Below are positions 53,560 to 61,885 of a stretch of 64,000 nt of DNA, in pieces. The stretch is taken from contig CAIXUG010000042.1 of the NCBI GenBank assembly GCA_903922605.1, positions 1 to 64,000 on the forward strand, given 5' to 3'. The stretch's first letter is position 1, and every line of letters starts with the position of its first letter. The notes below the pieces were generated by a model, which had not been told where the DNA came from, did no database searches, and saw nothing but the letters and a program-made list of their open reading frames with translations. This DNA is from an uncultured Verrucomicrobiota bacterium. GTDB taxonomy: Bacteria; Verrucomicrobiota; Verrucomicrobiia; Limisphaerales; UBA9464. A program made the position numbers and the translations under genes.

Positions 53560-56500
53560 ATGGAATTGCGCCCTATTGCCCGGCTCCGTCATATCCTGTC
53601 GGCCGTTTCGCTGCTTTTCGCCGCCGTGACCCAGGCGGCACCGCCGGCGGGGACCGCGGTCGACGCCAACTTCTTTCGACCGCAGTCGGAAACTCCGGGG
53701 CCTTCCTCCCGCCGGTCGGGCATCGTCATTTCCGAGGTGATGTACCATCCGGCCGCGCGAACCGACGGGCGCAACCTCCAGTTCATCGAGATCTTTAACT
53801 CGTTGCCATGGTTTCAGGACATGGCCGGCTGGAAGATTAGCGGAGACATCAGCTACACCTTTCCGGCCAATTTCGTCCTGAATCCGCTTTCCTATGCGGT
53901 CATCGCGGCGGCGCCTGATGACCTGGCGGCCGTTACCGGGCAATCCAATGCGCTCGGCCCGTTCAGCGGATCACTCGCCAGTGGCAGCGGTAAGCTCAAT
54001 CTGGTGCATCGCAACGGCGGCGTATTCTTTGAGCTGAGTTACGACAGCCAGCCACCCTGGCCCGTGGCGCCGGATGGCGGCGGGCACTCGCTGGTGTTGG
54101 CGCGCCCGAGCTATGGTGAGGCCGATGTGCGCGCCTGGGATGCCAGTGCCTATGTGGGCGGCTCACCCGGGGTGGCGGAGCCGGCCGTGACCAACCAGCT
54201 CCGAACGGTGGTGATCAACGAGGTGCTGGCGAAAAACGGGAACGGATCGCCCGGTTTTTTGGAGCTGTTCAACTACGCCAATACGCCGGCGGATCTGAGC
54301 GGCTGCGTGCTGACGGATGATCCGGCCCTGGCGAAGTACGTCTTTCCGACGAACACCATCACGGACGCCCTGGGCTTCGTGAGCCTGACGGAGACGCAGC
54401 TGGGATTCGGCCTCCGCACCGGCGGTGAGACGGTCTATCTGATCGCGGCGGACGGCTCTCGCGTGCTGGACGTGGTGCGTTTTGGTCCGCAGGAGGCGGA
54501 TGTCAGCACCGGGCGTACACCGGATGGTGCGCCGGGCTGGCAGCGGCTGGCCACGCCGACACCGGCGGGTACCAACGCCAGTCCGGCGGTTCCGCCCGTT
54601 GTGATCAACGAGATCATGGTCCATCCCATCAGCGAAAATGACCTGGAGCAATACATCGAGTTGTACAATCCCGGGGCGGCGGCGGTTCCGCTGACCGGCT
54701 GGGCGTTGCAGGGCGCGGTGGCCTACGTCTTTCCGACGGGCAGCTCGCTGCCGGCGCACGGATATGCGGTCGTGGCCAAGAGCGCCGCGACCCTGAAGCC
54801 GCTGTATGCGACCCTTACGGACAGCAATCTTTACGGCGATTTTAGCGGCAAACTCAGTCACAGCGGGGAGCGGCTTGAACTTGCCAAGCCGATTTACACC
54901 ATCACCACCAACAAGTCGGGACAGGTCAGCACCAACCTCGCCCGTCGGGTGGTGGTGGAAGATGTCACCTATGGCACGGGCGGCCGCTGGGGCAAGTGGA
55001 GCGATGGGGGAGGCAGCAGCCTGGAACTGCGCGATCCCAATTCGGACCGGAGTCTGGCGCCGAGCTGGGGCGACAGCGACGAGACGGCGAAATCCCCCTG
55101 GGTCACCGTTGAGAATACCGGCGTGCTCGACAACGGAAACCCGAACCACCCGCCGGTCGGGCTTGAAATCATCCTTTACGGTCCGGGCGAATGTCTCGTG
55201 GATAACGTGGAGGTGATCGGTCCCGGCGGCACCAACCGGCTGGCCAACCCCGACTTTGAAACCGGAACCACCGGCTGGGTGTTTCAAGGGAACCACGGGG
55301 CGACCTCGCTGGAGACCATTGAGGGCTACCAGAGCAAACAGTCGCTGCACATCCGGACGACCGGAGCGGGCCATACCGGGCCCAACCGTATCCGGGTGCC
55401 GCTCCGCACCGCGCTGGCTGCCGGGCAGACCGCGACGCTGCGCGCCAAGGTACGCTGGCTGAAAGGCAGCCCCACCATCCTCCTCCGCCTGCACGGTAAC
55501 TGGCTGGATGCCCCTGGCCAGATCTTGGCGACCCACAGCCTGGGGACGCCGGGTGCGCCCAATACCCAGGCGGTGGCCAATCAGGGCCCGGCCATCACCG
55601 AGGTCAGCCATTATCCCATCCTCCCCGCCGCCGGCCAGGCGGTGACAGTGACCGCCCGGGTCAGCGACCCGGACGGGATTGGCACGCTGGTGCTGCGCTG
55701 GCGACACGATCCGGTGGCTACGACCAATGAGGTAGTGATGGTTGACCGTGGTTCGGGGCTGTTCACCGCGACGATTCCGGGGCAGGCGGCGGGTTCCTTG
55801 GTGGCCTTTCACATCGTGGCCACCGATGCCGCGCCGAGCCCGGCGGAAGCCCGCTTTCCCGCCGACGCGCCGGCCCACGAGTGCCTGGTGCGCTGGGGGG
55901 AAACCCTGGTCAAAGGCGGCCTCGGCAGTTACCGCCTGTGGGCGACAGCGGCGACCATCAGCCGTTGGACCACGCGGGAGAAGCTGAGCAACGACCCGCT
56001 GGATGTGACTTTTGCCTACGGCAACACCCGGGTCATTTACAATGCCGGCAGCCAGTACAGCGGCAGCCCGTATCACGCCCCTGGCTACACGACGCCCACC
56101 GCCAGCAACTGCGACTACCTGCTCGTGGTTCCCCCGGATGACAAATTCCTGGGCGAGGAGGAGATGGAACTGCTCCAGCCCGGAAACGGCGGTGGCGACA
56201 CCACCGTCCAGGAGGAGACTCATGCCTACTGGATCGCAGAGGAGCTGGGCCTCCCTTATTGCCACCGGCGGCCGGTGCTGATGTACGTGAACGGCATCAA
56301 GCGCGGCATCACCTACGACGACGCGCAACAGCCCAACTCCGACTTCGTCAAGGAGTGGTTTCCCGACGATCCCAACGGCGAGCTTCGCAAGATCCAGCTC
56401 TGGTTCGAGTTCGACAACGCCGGCGTGAACTTCGACGCCGTCGGCGCCGACCTGTCGAAATATACGACCACGGGCGGAGTCAAGAAGCCCGCCCGCTACC

Positions 56501-59424
56501 GGTGGATCTGGCCGCTGCGCGCTTTTGGCGGTGATCCCAACAACTTCACCAACCTCTACGCGCTGGTCGATGCGGTGAACTCCGCCACCACCCCGGCCGA
56601 CAGCTACACCCACACGCTCCTCAACACGACCGATGTGGACGAGTGGTTCCGCACGCATGTGACGGAGCACCTGGTCGGCAACAACGACAGCTATAGCTAC
56701 GGCGGCGGCCAGAACATGTATGCCTACAAGCCGACCAACGGACCCTGGAGGCTGCTCATCTGGGACATCGACTTCGCGTTCTCCTCCGCTGGTGCCACTT
56801 CTGACATGTTTGGCATCGGCGGGCAGAATGTCGGCCCGATCAATACGCATCCGCCCTTTGCCCGGATGTATTGGCAGGCGATGATCGACGCCGTCAACGG
56901 CCCGCTGGTTGCAACCCGTTCCAGTGCCATCCTTGATTCCCGTTACAACGGCATCAAGAACAACGGTGGCATCGGTATTGGCTCCAATGCTTCGATCAAG
57001 ACCTACATTGCCTCCCGCCGCGCCTACCTCCTTGGCCTGATCAACGGCAAAGGTGCGTCGCTGACCTATACCTCGAATGGCGGCACCGATTTCACCACAG
57101 CCAACAACTTCGTCACGCTGACCGGCACTGCCCCACTGGCGGCCCGCACCCTCACGCTCAATGGTGTGCCGATCCAGGTCACCTGGACCACCCTGTCCAA
57201 CTGGACCTACCAGCTGCCGCTGAACTCCGGCACGAACCTGCTCGTGCTCGGCGGCCTCGATCCTCACGGCACGCCCATCACCAACCGTCCCTCGTCCATC
57301 ACCGCCATCGTGTCACCCACGCCCGATGCTCCCGAGGGGCACCTCGTAATCAACGAGGTGATGCACCATCCGAGCCAGGCCGGTGGCGGATATCTGGAAC
57401 TGCGGAACATATCCACCACGACCGCGTACGACCTGACGGGTTGGCGGATCGATGGGCTGGGCTTCACGTTCCCACCGGCGAGCTATCTCGCCGCCGGGGC
57501 CTATGCGGTGGTCGTGGAAAACACGAATGTCTTCACCCAGCTTTACGGCAATCCGATCCAGCCAATGGGCGTTTACAGCGGCCACTTTGCGGAGAACGGC
57601 GAAACCATCCGCCTCCTTCGCCCAGATCCCGCCACCGGGACCGACCTCGTCGTGGACACCTTCACGTACGAGACGGTGCCACCGTGGCCGGCCGGGGCGC
57701 TGGCGGGTGCGGCGCTGCAGTTGCGCGATCCGCTCCAGGACAACAACCGCGTGGCCAACTGGGATGCGGTGACGGTCGGCGGTCCGACGATCACGCCCGA
57801 ATGGAAGCGCGAGGTTGTCACCGGCAAGGCGACCAGCTCCGCACTATACATCTACCTCAATGATCCGGGAGAAGCCTACATTGACGACATCAAGCTGGTG
57901 GCCGGCACCAACCCGGATGGCGGGCCGAACCTGCTGGCTGACGGTGATTTCGAGTCCGGATTCCCCGGCCCCTATGCCGTTGCGAGCAATCATAGCGGGT
58001 CCGCTCTCAGCACCAGCATTTTGCATTCGGGCAAGGCCAGCCTGCACATGGTGTCCACGGCACCCGGTTCCGGCCGGACCACAGCCATCACCCGGGACAT
58101 CACCCCCACGCTGACGGTGAACGCCACCTACACCCTCAGCTTTTGGTACCGCACCCAGCAAAAAGGCGGGACCCTGACCCTGCGCCTGAATGGCACCGGC
58201 ATCGGTACCTCGGTTGATCTCAACCCGTCGGCGACCCAGGCCGCGCTTTTCACCCCGGGCCGTGAAAATTCCCTCTCCGTCACCCTGCCGAATCTGCCGC
58301 CGGTCTGGCTGAACGAACTGGCCCAACAGAATCTCAGCGGTCCCACGGACCGTTTTGGCGAGCATGACCCCTGGGTGGAGCTCTACAACGGCGGCGCCAG
58401 CCCGTTGCCGCTGACCAACTGCTACCTGGCCTCCTCGCTCACCAACCTCACCGAATGGCCCTTCCCGGCCGGCGCACAGATCCCGGCCCACGGTTTCCTG
58501 CTCACCTGGCTGGATGGTCAGCCGGGGCAGTCGCTCGCCTCCGAACCTCACACCAGTTTCCACGCTGACTCCGGTGATGGCCTGCTGGTGTTCAGCTTTG
58601 TGGCGGGCGGCCGGACCAACCTCATGGACTATCTCCGCTACAGTCCGGTCGGGCCGGACCGGGCCATCGGTGACTATCCGGACGGCGACCTGAGCTCACG
58701 GCATCTCTTCGCCCTGCCCACACCCGGCACTGCCAACACGCTCAGCGCTCCCCTCATCCCGGTGTTCATCAATGAGTGGATGGCCGACAACAAGTCCACC
58801 ATCGCCGAACCGACTGATGGCAGCTACAGCGACTGGTTCGAGCTTTACAACGCCGGCACCAGTCCGGTGAACCTGGCCGGTTTCTACCTGTCGAATACGC
58901 TTACCAACCGCACCGGCTTTGCGATTCCGCCCGGGTATGTGATTCCGGCGGGCGGACGCCTGCTCGTCTGGGCGGACAAGAAGACCGCGGCCAACCTGCC
59001 GGCCGATCCCGATCTGCACGTCGATTTCAAGCTCTCGGCCGCCGGTGAAGCCATCGTGCTTTCAGCCGCAGACGGCACGATCATCGACGCGGTCACCTTT
59101 GGGCAGCAGCTGCCCGATGTGAGCGAAGGGCGTGTGCCGGACGGCGGACCGATTGCCGGGGCACTGGAGGTGCCCACCCCGGGTGCTGTGAATGTCGTCC
59201 CGGCACCGCAGGTGTTTGCGATCAGTCTTGGCAACGGCTTTGCCACGGTTTCGTGGCGGTCGCTCCCCGGCGTCACCTATCTGCTGGAAGCGGCTGCAAG
59301 CCTGGACAATCCGGTGTGGTCACCGGTCGGAGTGTCGCAGAAGGCGAGCAGTTCGAGCCTGACCGTGACCGAGCCGATCCCGGAGGATGCCGCCCGTTAT
59401 TATCGCGTGAACGTGGTCCAGTAA
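53560..59424 (+). CDS. Giant secreted CotH-kinase-like protein with six lamin-tail domains
   Basis: A 1954-aa protein with a signal peptide (LRHILSAVSLLFAAVTQAA). Lamin-tail-like domains start near 53 (IVISEVMYHP), 216 (VVINEVLAKN), 346 (VVINEIMVHP), 1262 (LVINEVMHHP), 1580 (VWLNELAQQN) and 1735 (VFINEWMADN). Between them (about 860-1130) lies a CotH-like part with NGIKRGITYDDAQQPNSDF, DEWFRTHVTEHLVGNNDSYS and LLIWDIDFAFSS. Two carbohydrate-binding-like stretches (GPGECLVDNVEV, DPGEAYIDDIKL) flank it. The last ~65 residues end AARYYRVNVVQ, shared with other secreted proteins here. CotH proteins can phosphorylate proteins; activity here is not proven. Confidence 0.88.
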   Translation: MELRPIARLRHILSAVSLLFAAVTQAAPPAGTAVDANFFRPQSETPGPSSRRSGIVISEVMYHPAARTDGRNLQFIEIFNSLPWFQDMAGWKISGDISYTFPANFVLNPLSYAVIAAAPDDLAAVTGQSNALGPFSGSLASGSGKLNLVHRNGGVFFELSYDSQPPWPVAPDGGGHSLVLARPSYGEADVRAWDASAYVGGSPGVAEPAVTNQLRTVVINEVLAKNGNGSPGFLELFNYANTPADLSGCVLTDDPALAKYVFPTNTITDALGFVSLTETQLGFGLRTGGETVYLIAADGSRVLDVVRFGPQEADVSTGRTPDGAPGWQRLATPTPAGTNASPAVPPVVINEIMVHPISENDLEQYIELYNPGAAAVPLTGWALQGAVAYVFPTGSSLPAHGYAVVAKSAATLKPLYATLTDSNLYGDFSGKLSHSGERLELAKPIYTITTNKSGQVSTNLARRVVVEDVTYGTGGRWGKWSDGGGSSLELRDPNSDRSLAPSWGDSDETAKSPWVTVENTGVLDNGNPNHPPVGLEIILYGPGECLVDNVEVIGPGGTNRLANPDFETGTTGWVFQGNHGATSLETIEGYQSKQSLHIRTTGAGHTGPNRIRVPLRTALAAGQTATLRAKVRWLKGSPTILLRLHGNWLDAPGQILATHSLGTPGAPNTQAVANQGPAITEVSHYPILPAAGQAVTVTARVSDPDGIGTLVLRWRHDPVATTNEVVMVDRGSGLFTATIPGQAAGSLVAFHIVATDAAPSPAEARFPADAPAHECLVRWGETLVKGGLGSYRLWATAATISRWTTREKLSNDPLDVTFAYGNTRVIYNAGSQYSGSPYHAPGYTTPTASNCDYLLVVPPDDKFLGEEEMELLQPGNGGGDTTVQEETHAYWIAEELGLPYCHRRPVLMYVNGIKRGITYDDAQQPNSDFVKEWFPDDPNGELRKIQLWFEFDNAGVNFDAVGADLSKYTTTGGVKKPARYRWIWPLRAFGGDPNNFTNLYALVDAVNSATTPADSYTHTLLNTTDVDEWFRTHVTEHLVGNNDSYSYGGGQNMYAYKPTNGPWRLLIWDIDFAFSSAGATSDMFGIGGQNVGPINTHPPFARMYWQAMIDAVNGPLVATRSSAILDSRYNGIKNNGGIGIGSNASIKTYIASRRAYLLGLINGKGASLTYTSNGGTDFTTANNFVTLTGTAPLAARTLTLNGVPIQVTWTTLSNWTYQLPLNSGTNLLVLGGLDPHGTPITNRPSSITAIVSPTPDAPEGHLVINEVMHHPSQAGGGYLELRNISTTTAYDLTGWRIDGLGFTFPPASYLAAGAYAVVVENTNVFTQLYGNPIQPMGVYSGHFAENGETIRLLRPDPATGTDLVVDTFTYETVPPWPAGALAGAALQLRDPLQDNNRVANWDAVTVGGPTITPEWKREVVTGKATSSALYIYLNDPGEAYIDDIKLVAGTNPDGGPNLLADGDFESGFPGPYAVASNHSGSALSTSILHSGKASLHMVSTAPGSGRTTAITRDITPTLTVNATYTLSFWYRTQQKGGTLTLRLNGTGIGTSVDLNPSATQAALFTPGRENSLSVTLPNLPPVWLNELAQQNLSGPTDRFGEHDPWVELYNGGASPLPLTNCYLASSLTNLTEWPFPAGAQIPAHGFLLTWLDGQPGQSLASEPHTSFHADSGDGLLVFSFVAGGRTNLMDYLRYSPVGPDRAIGDYPDGDLSSRHLFALPTPGTANTLSAPLIPVFINEWMADNKSTIAEPTDGSYSDWFELYNAGTSPVNLAGFYLSNTLTNRTGFAIPPGYVIPAGGRLLVWADKKTAANLPADPDLHVDFKLSAAGEAIVLSAADGTIIDAVTFGQQLPDVSEGRVPDGGPIAGALEVPTPGAVNVVPAPQVFAISLGNGFATVSWRSLPGVTYLLEAAASLDNPVWSPVGVSQKASSSSLTVTEPIPEDAARYYRVNVVQ

Positions 59425-59517
59425 CCTCTCCGCCGAAGCCGCCGCGTGCCAGCCGATCGCAGAATGACAGATTCCGCGCTCCTACTGCGGCCGGCTCTTC
59501 GGCAAACTGGGCTGACC

Positions 59518-61881
59518 ATGTCCCTGCGGCTTACGGCGCTGCTGTTTCTGCTGACCGGAGTTTCCCTGCTGGCCGAAACCACGGGCACCCGCCCGTTGCC
59601 AGCGCATCCGGGCAACGTGTTCGTCGTGGGTGAGGAAGTGAGGATCCCGCTGCCGATGCTGGAGCCCGTGGATGCGTGGCGCGCGCAGACCGCCGAGGGC
59701 GACATGGTGGCGCAGGGCATGGGTGGAGTTGCCGTGCTGGGCCGGCTGCCCGTGGGCTATTATGAGATTCGCGATGACCGGACGAACCGGGTTGCTTTCG
59801 CGGTCATTGCGCCGTTGCTGGTGCCACCCTCGGAAAACACGCCGATCGCCCTCGACCTCGCCAGTGCTTGGAATATCGCCCCGACCAACTGGCCGGCGGC
59901 GGCAAATCTGGCCCGCCTCTCCGGAGTGACCTGGGTCCGTGACCGCTTCACGTGGTCCGAGCTGGAACCGGTGCCCAGGCTGCTCGCACCGCACACGCGC
60001 TTCGATGATTCCGCAGCAGCGCTGGATGCGGCCGGTTTGCATGTCCTGACCGTGAACCACCTGACCCCGCCGTGGGGCGGAGACGACTCCAGCCGCTTCC
60101 CGACCGACCTGCGCGATGTGTACGGCTTCTTTCGCGGCGTGTCGGCCCGCTGGCAGGGAAAAATCAGCGCAATCGAGCCGTGGAACGAGGCGGAGATCGA
60201 TGTCTTCGGCGGTCATCTGGGGTGCGAGATCGCGGCGTTCCAGAAGGCGGCATGGCTGGGCATCAAGGCGGGCAATCCGCTCATGGTCGCCTGCCAGAGC
60301 GCCTTTGCCGTGCCGCAGCACCGGATTCTGGAGGACTTCAGGGCCAACGAGCCGGCGGCCTACTTCGACACGTTCAACCTGCATCACTACGCCGCGCCGA
60401 GGGATTATGGGGCGCTTTACGGCGAGTTTCGAGCCGCGGCGGCGGGACGGCCGCTCTGGACGACCGAAGCGAACTGGCCGTTGCACTGGAGCGACGAGGC
60501 TTCCCGGGAACTGCGTGACGCGGATGCGCGGGAATCGGCCACCCGGGTGGCCAAGGTGTTTGCTTCGGCGATTCACGAAGGGGCGCGTCGGGTGTTCTGG
60601 TTCCTGCTGCCGCACTACAGCGAGGGTTCGACGCAGTTCGGCCTGCTCCGGGCCGACCTGACTCCGCGCCCGGGTTACGTGGCGCTGGCTGCGGCCGGGC
60701 GCTTTCTCGCGGAGGCGCAGCCGTTGGGGCGGCTGGACACGGCCACCAACGTCACCGCGTTTGCCTTTGCGGCCCGACCCGATGGACGGCCTCAGATCGT
60801 GGTGGTGGCCTGGTCCGAAGAGGGCACCTCTACCCTGGCGCTGCCCAAGGTGCCGATGACGGTCATGGATTACCTCGGACGTCCCCTGCGCAGTCTGACG
60901 AATGCACCGGTGCTGACCTCCGCGCCGCTGTACGCGCTGCTGCCCTACGGCGCGGAAAAGCTGCTGCAGCTCACGCCACCGCCCGGGTTGGCGGCGCGGG
61001 CGAAGGCGTCACCTTCGCCCGTGGTGTTGCAGGTGGTCTGGCCGCCGGCGCGCGCGGTGCGCAGCCGGTCGGCATTGCGGCTTTCCGACAGCAGGGCGGA
61101 GACCATCCCCTTGTATGCCTATAACTTCAGCGGCCAACGGGTGCAGGGAACCGTAGGCCTGGATCAGCCCAGCCCGCTGGTGCTGGGCCTGCGCGAGGGA
61201 CCGGGCGAGCCGCAGTCCGAGCTGGCAATCACCCTCGAAACCGGCGAGCGCAAGGCCCTCGGGCTCGTGGTGGATGCACGCCGGGCGGCCCCCGACTGGT
61301 TCGACCTGCCCGCCCGCGTGGATGGTGATTTCGGGCGGCTGGGCCATAGCGTGCTGTCACTGAACTTCGCGCCGGCCTCGGAAACCGTATCCGTGAAGAG
61401 CAAGGCGCTGGTGTCCGGCGCCGACGTGGCGAAACGATGGGAACTCTCGGCTTCGGGCAAGGGCCGGGTTGCGGTCTCCCTGACCAAAGGAGTGGGCGTG
61501 ACGTTCACGGCCTCACCCAGGAGCGACAACCGCTACTGCTATCCCCGGCTCGCGTTGGACCCGGTCGATCCGCTGGATCGCGACATTGTCGGTCTCGAAG
61601 TCGCGCTGACTCCGTTGGAGGGCGAAGGGAAGTTTCAGGTCATCGTCGAAGAACTCGGGGGTGCCTCCTACATCATGCCCATCCGTCCGTCGCCCCGATT
61701 GGGCCGCACGACGGATTGCGTCGCCTGGTTTGACGATGCGACCTGGGGCGCGACCTGGTCGCTGCCAGATGCCAACTCGCAGCTCGACCCCGACCAGATC
61801 GTGGCCGTGCGCATCGGTTGCAACACCAAGGACCCGAAGGTGAAGTTCGCCATCCGCAACGTGCGCTGGCTGCGGCGCTAG
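59518..61881 (+). CDS. Exported glycosidase-like protein (clan GH-A fold)
   Basis: A 787-aa protein with a signal peptide (MSLRLTALLFLLTGVSLLAE). Residues ~110-410 look like a TIM-barrel glycosidase: VTWVRDRFTWSELEP, an acid/base Glu224 in AIEPWNEAEID and a nucleophile Glu317 in LWTTEANWP, plus NLHHYAAP. This Asn-Glu plus later Glu layout is that of retaining clan A enzymes (GH39/GH5-like), but no GH family is assigned. The C-terminal ~350 residues are beta-rich, including a probable carbohydrate-binding domain. It follows the CotH protein by 93 bp on the same strand and likely acts outside the cell on polysaccharide. Confidence 0.8.
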   Translation: MSLRLTALLFLLTGVSLLAETTGTRPLPAHPGNVFVVGEEVRIPLPMLEPVDAWRAQTAEGDMVAQGMGGVAVLGRLPVGYYEIRDDRTNRVAFAVIAPLLVPPSENTPIALDLASAWNIAPTNWPAAANLARLSGVTWVRDRFTWSELEPVPRLLAPHTRFDDSAAALDAAGLHVLTVNHLTPPWGGDDSSRFPTDLRDVYGFFRGVSARWQGKISAIEPWNEAEIDVFGGHLGCEIAAFQKAAWLGIKAGNPLMVACQSAFAVPQHRILEDFRANEPAAYFDTFNLHHYAAPRDYGALYGEFRAAAAGRPLWTTEANWPLHWSDEASRELRDADARESATRVAKVFASAIHEGARRVFWFLLPHYSEGSTQFGLLRADLTPRPGYVALAAAGRFLAEAQPLGRLDTATNVTAFAFAARPDGRPQIVVVAWSEEGTSTLALPKVPMTVMDYLGRPLRSLTNAPVLTSAPLYALLPYGAEKLLQLTPPPGLAARAKASPSPVVLQVVWPPARAVRSRSALRLSDSRAETIPLYAYNFSGQRVQGTVGLDQPSPLVLGLREGPGEPQSELAITLETGERKALGLVVDARRAAPDWFDLPARVDGDFGRLGHSVLSLNFAPASETVSVKSKALVSGADVAKRWELSASGKGRVAVSLTKGVGVTFTASPRSDNRYCYPRLALDPVDPLDRDIVGLEVALTPLEGEGKFQVIVEELGGASYIMPIRPSPRLGRTTDCVAWFDDATWGATWSLPDANSQLDPDQIVAVRIGCNTKDPKVKFAIRNVRWLRR

Positions 61882-61885
61882 GCCG

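Noticed and set aside
54163-57267. A 1034-codon open frame opposite the CotH protein gene
   Set aside because: No signal, domain or ribosome site. It exists because the true gene has few codons that create stops on the other strand.
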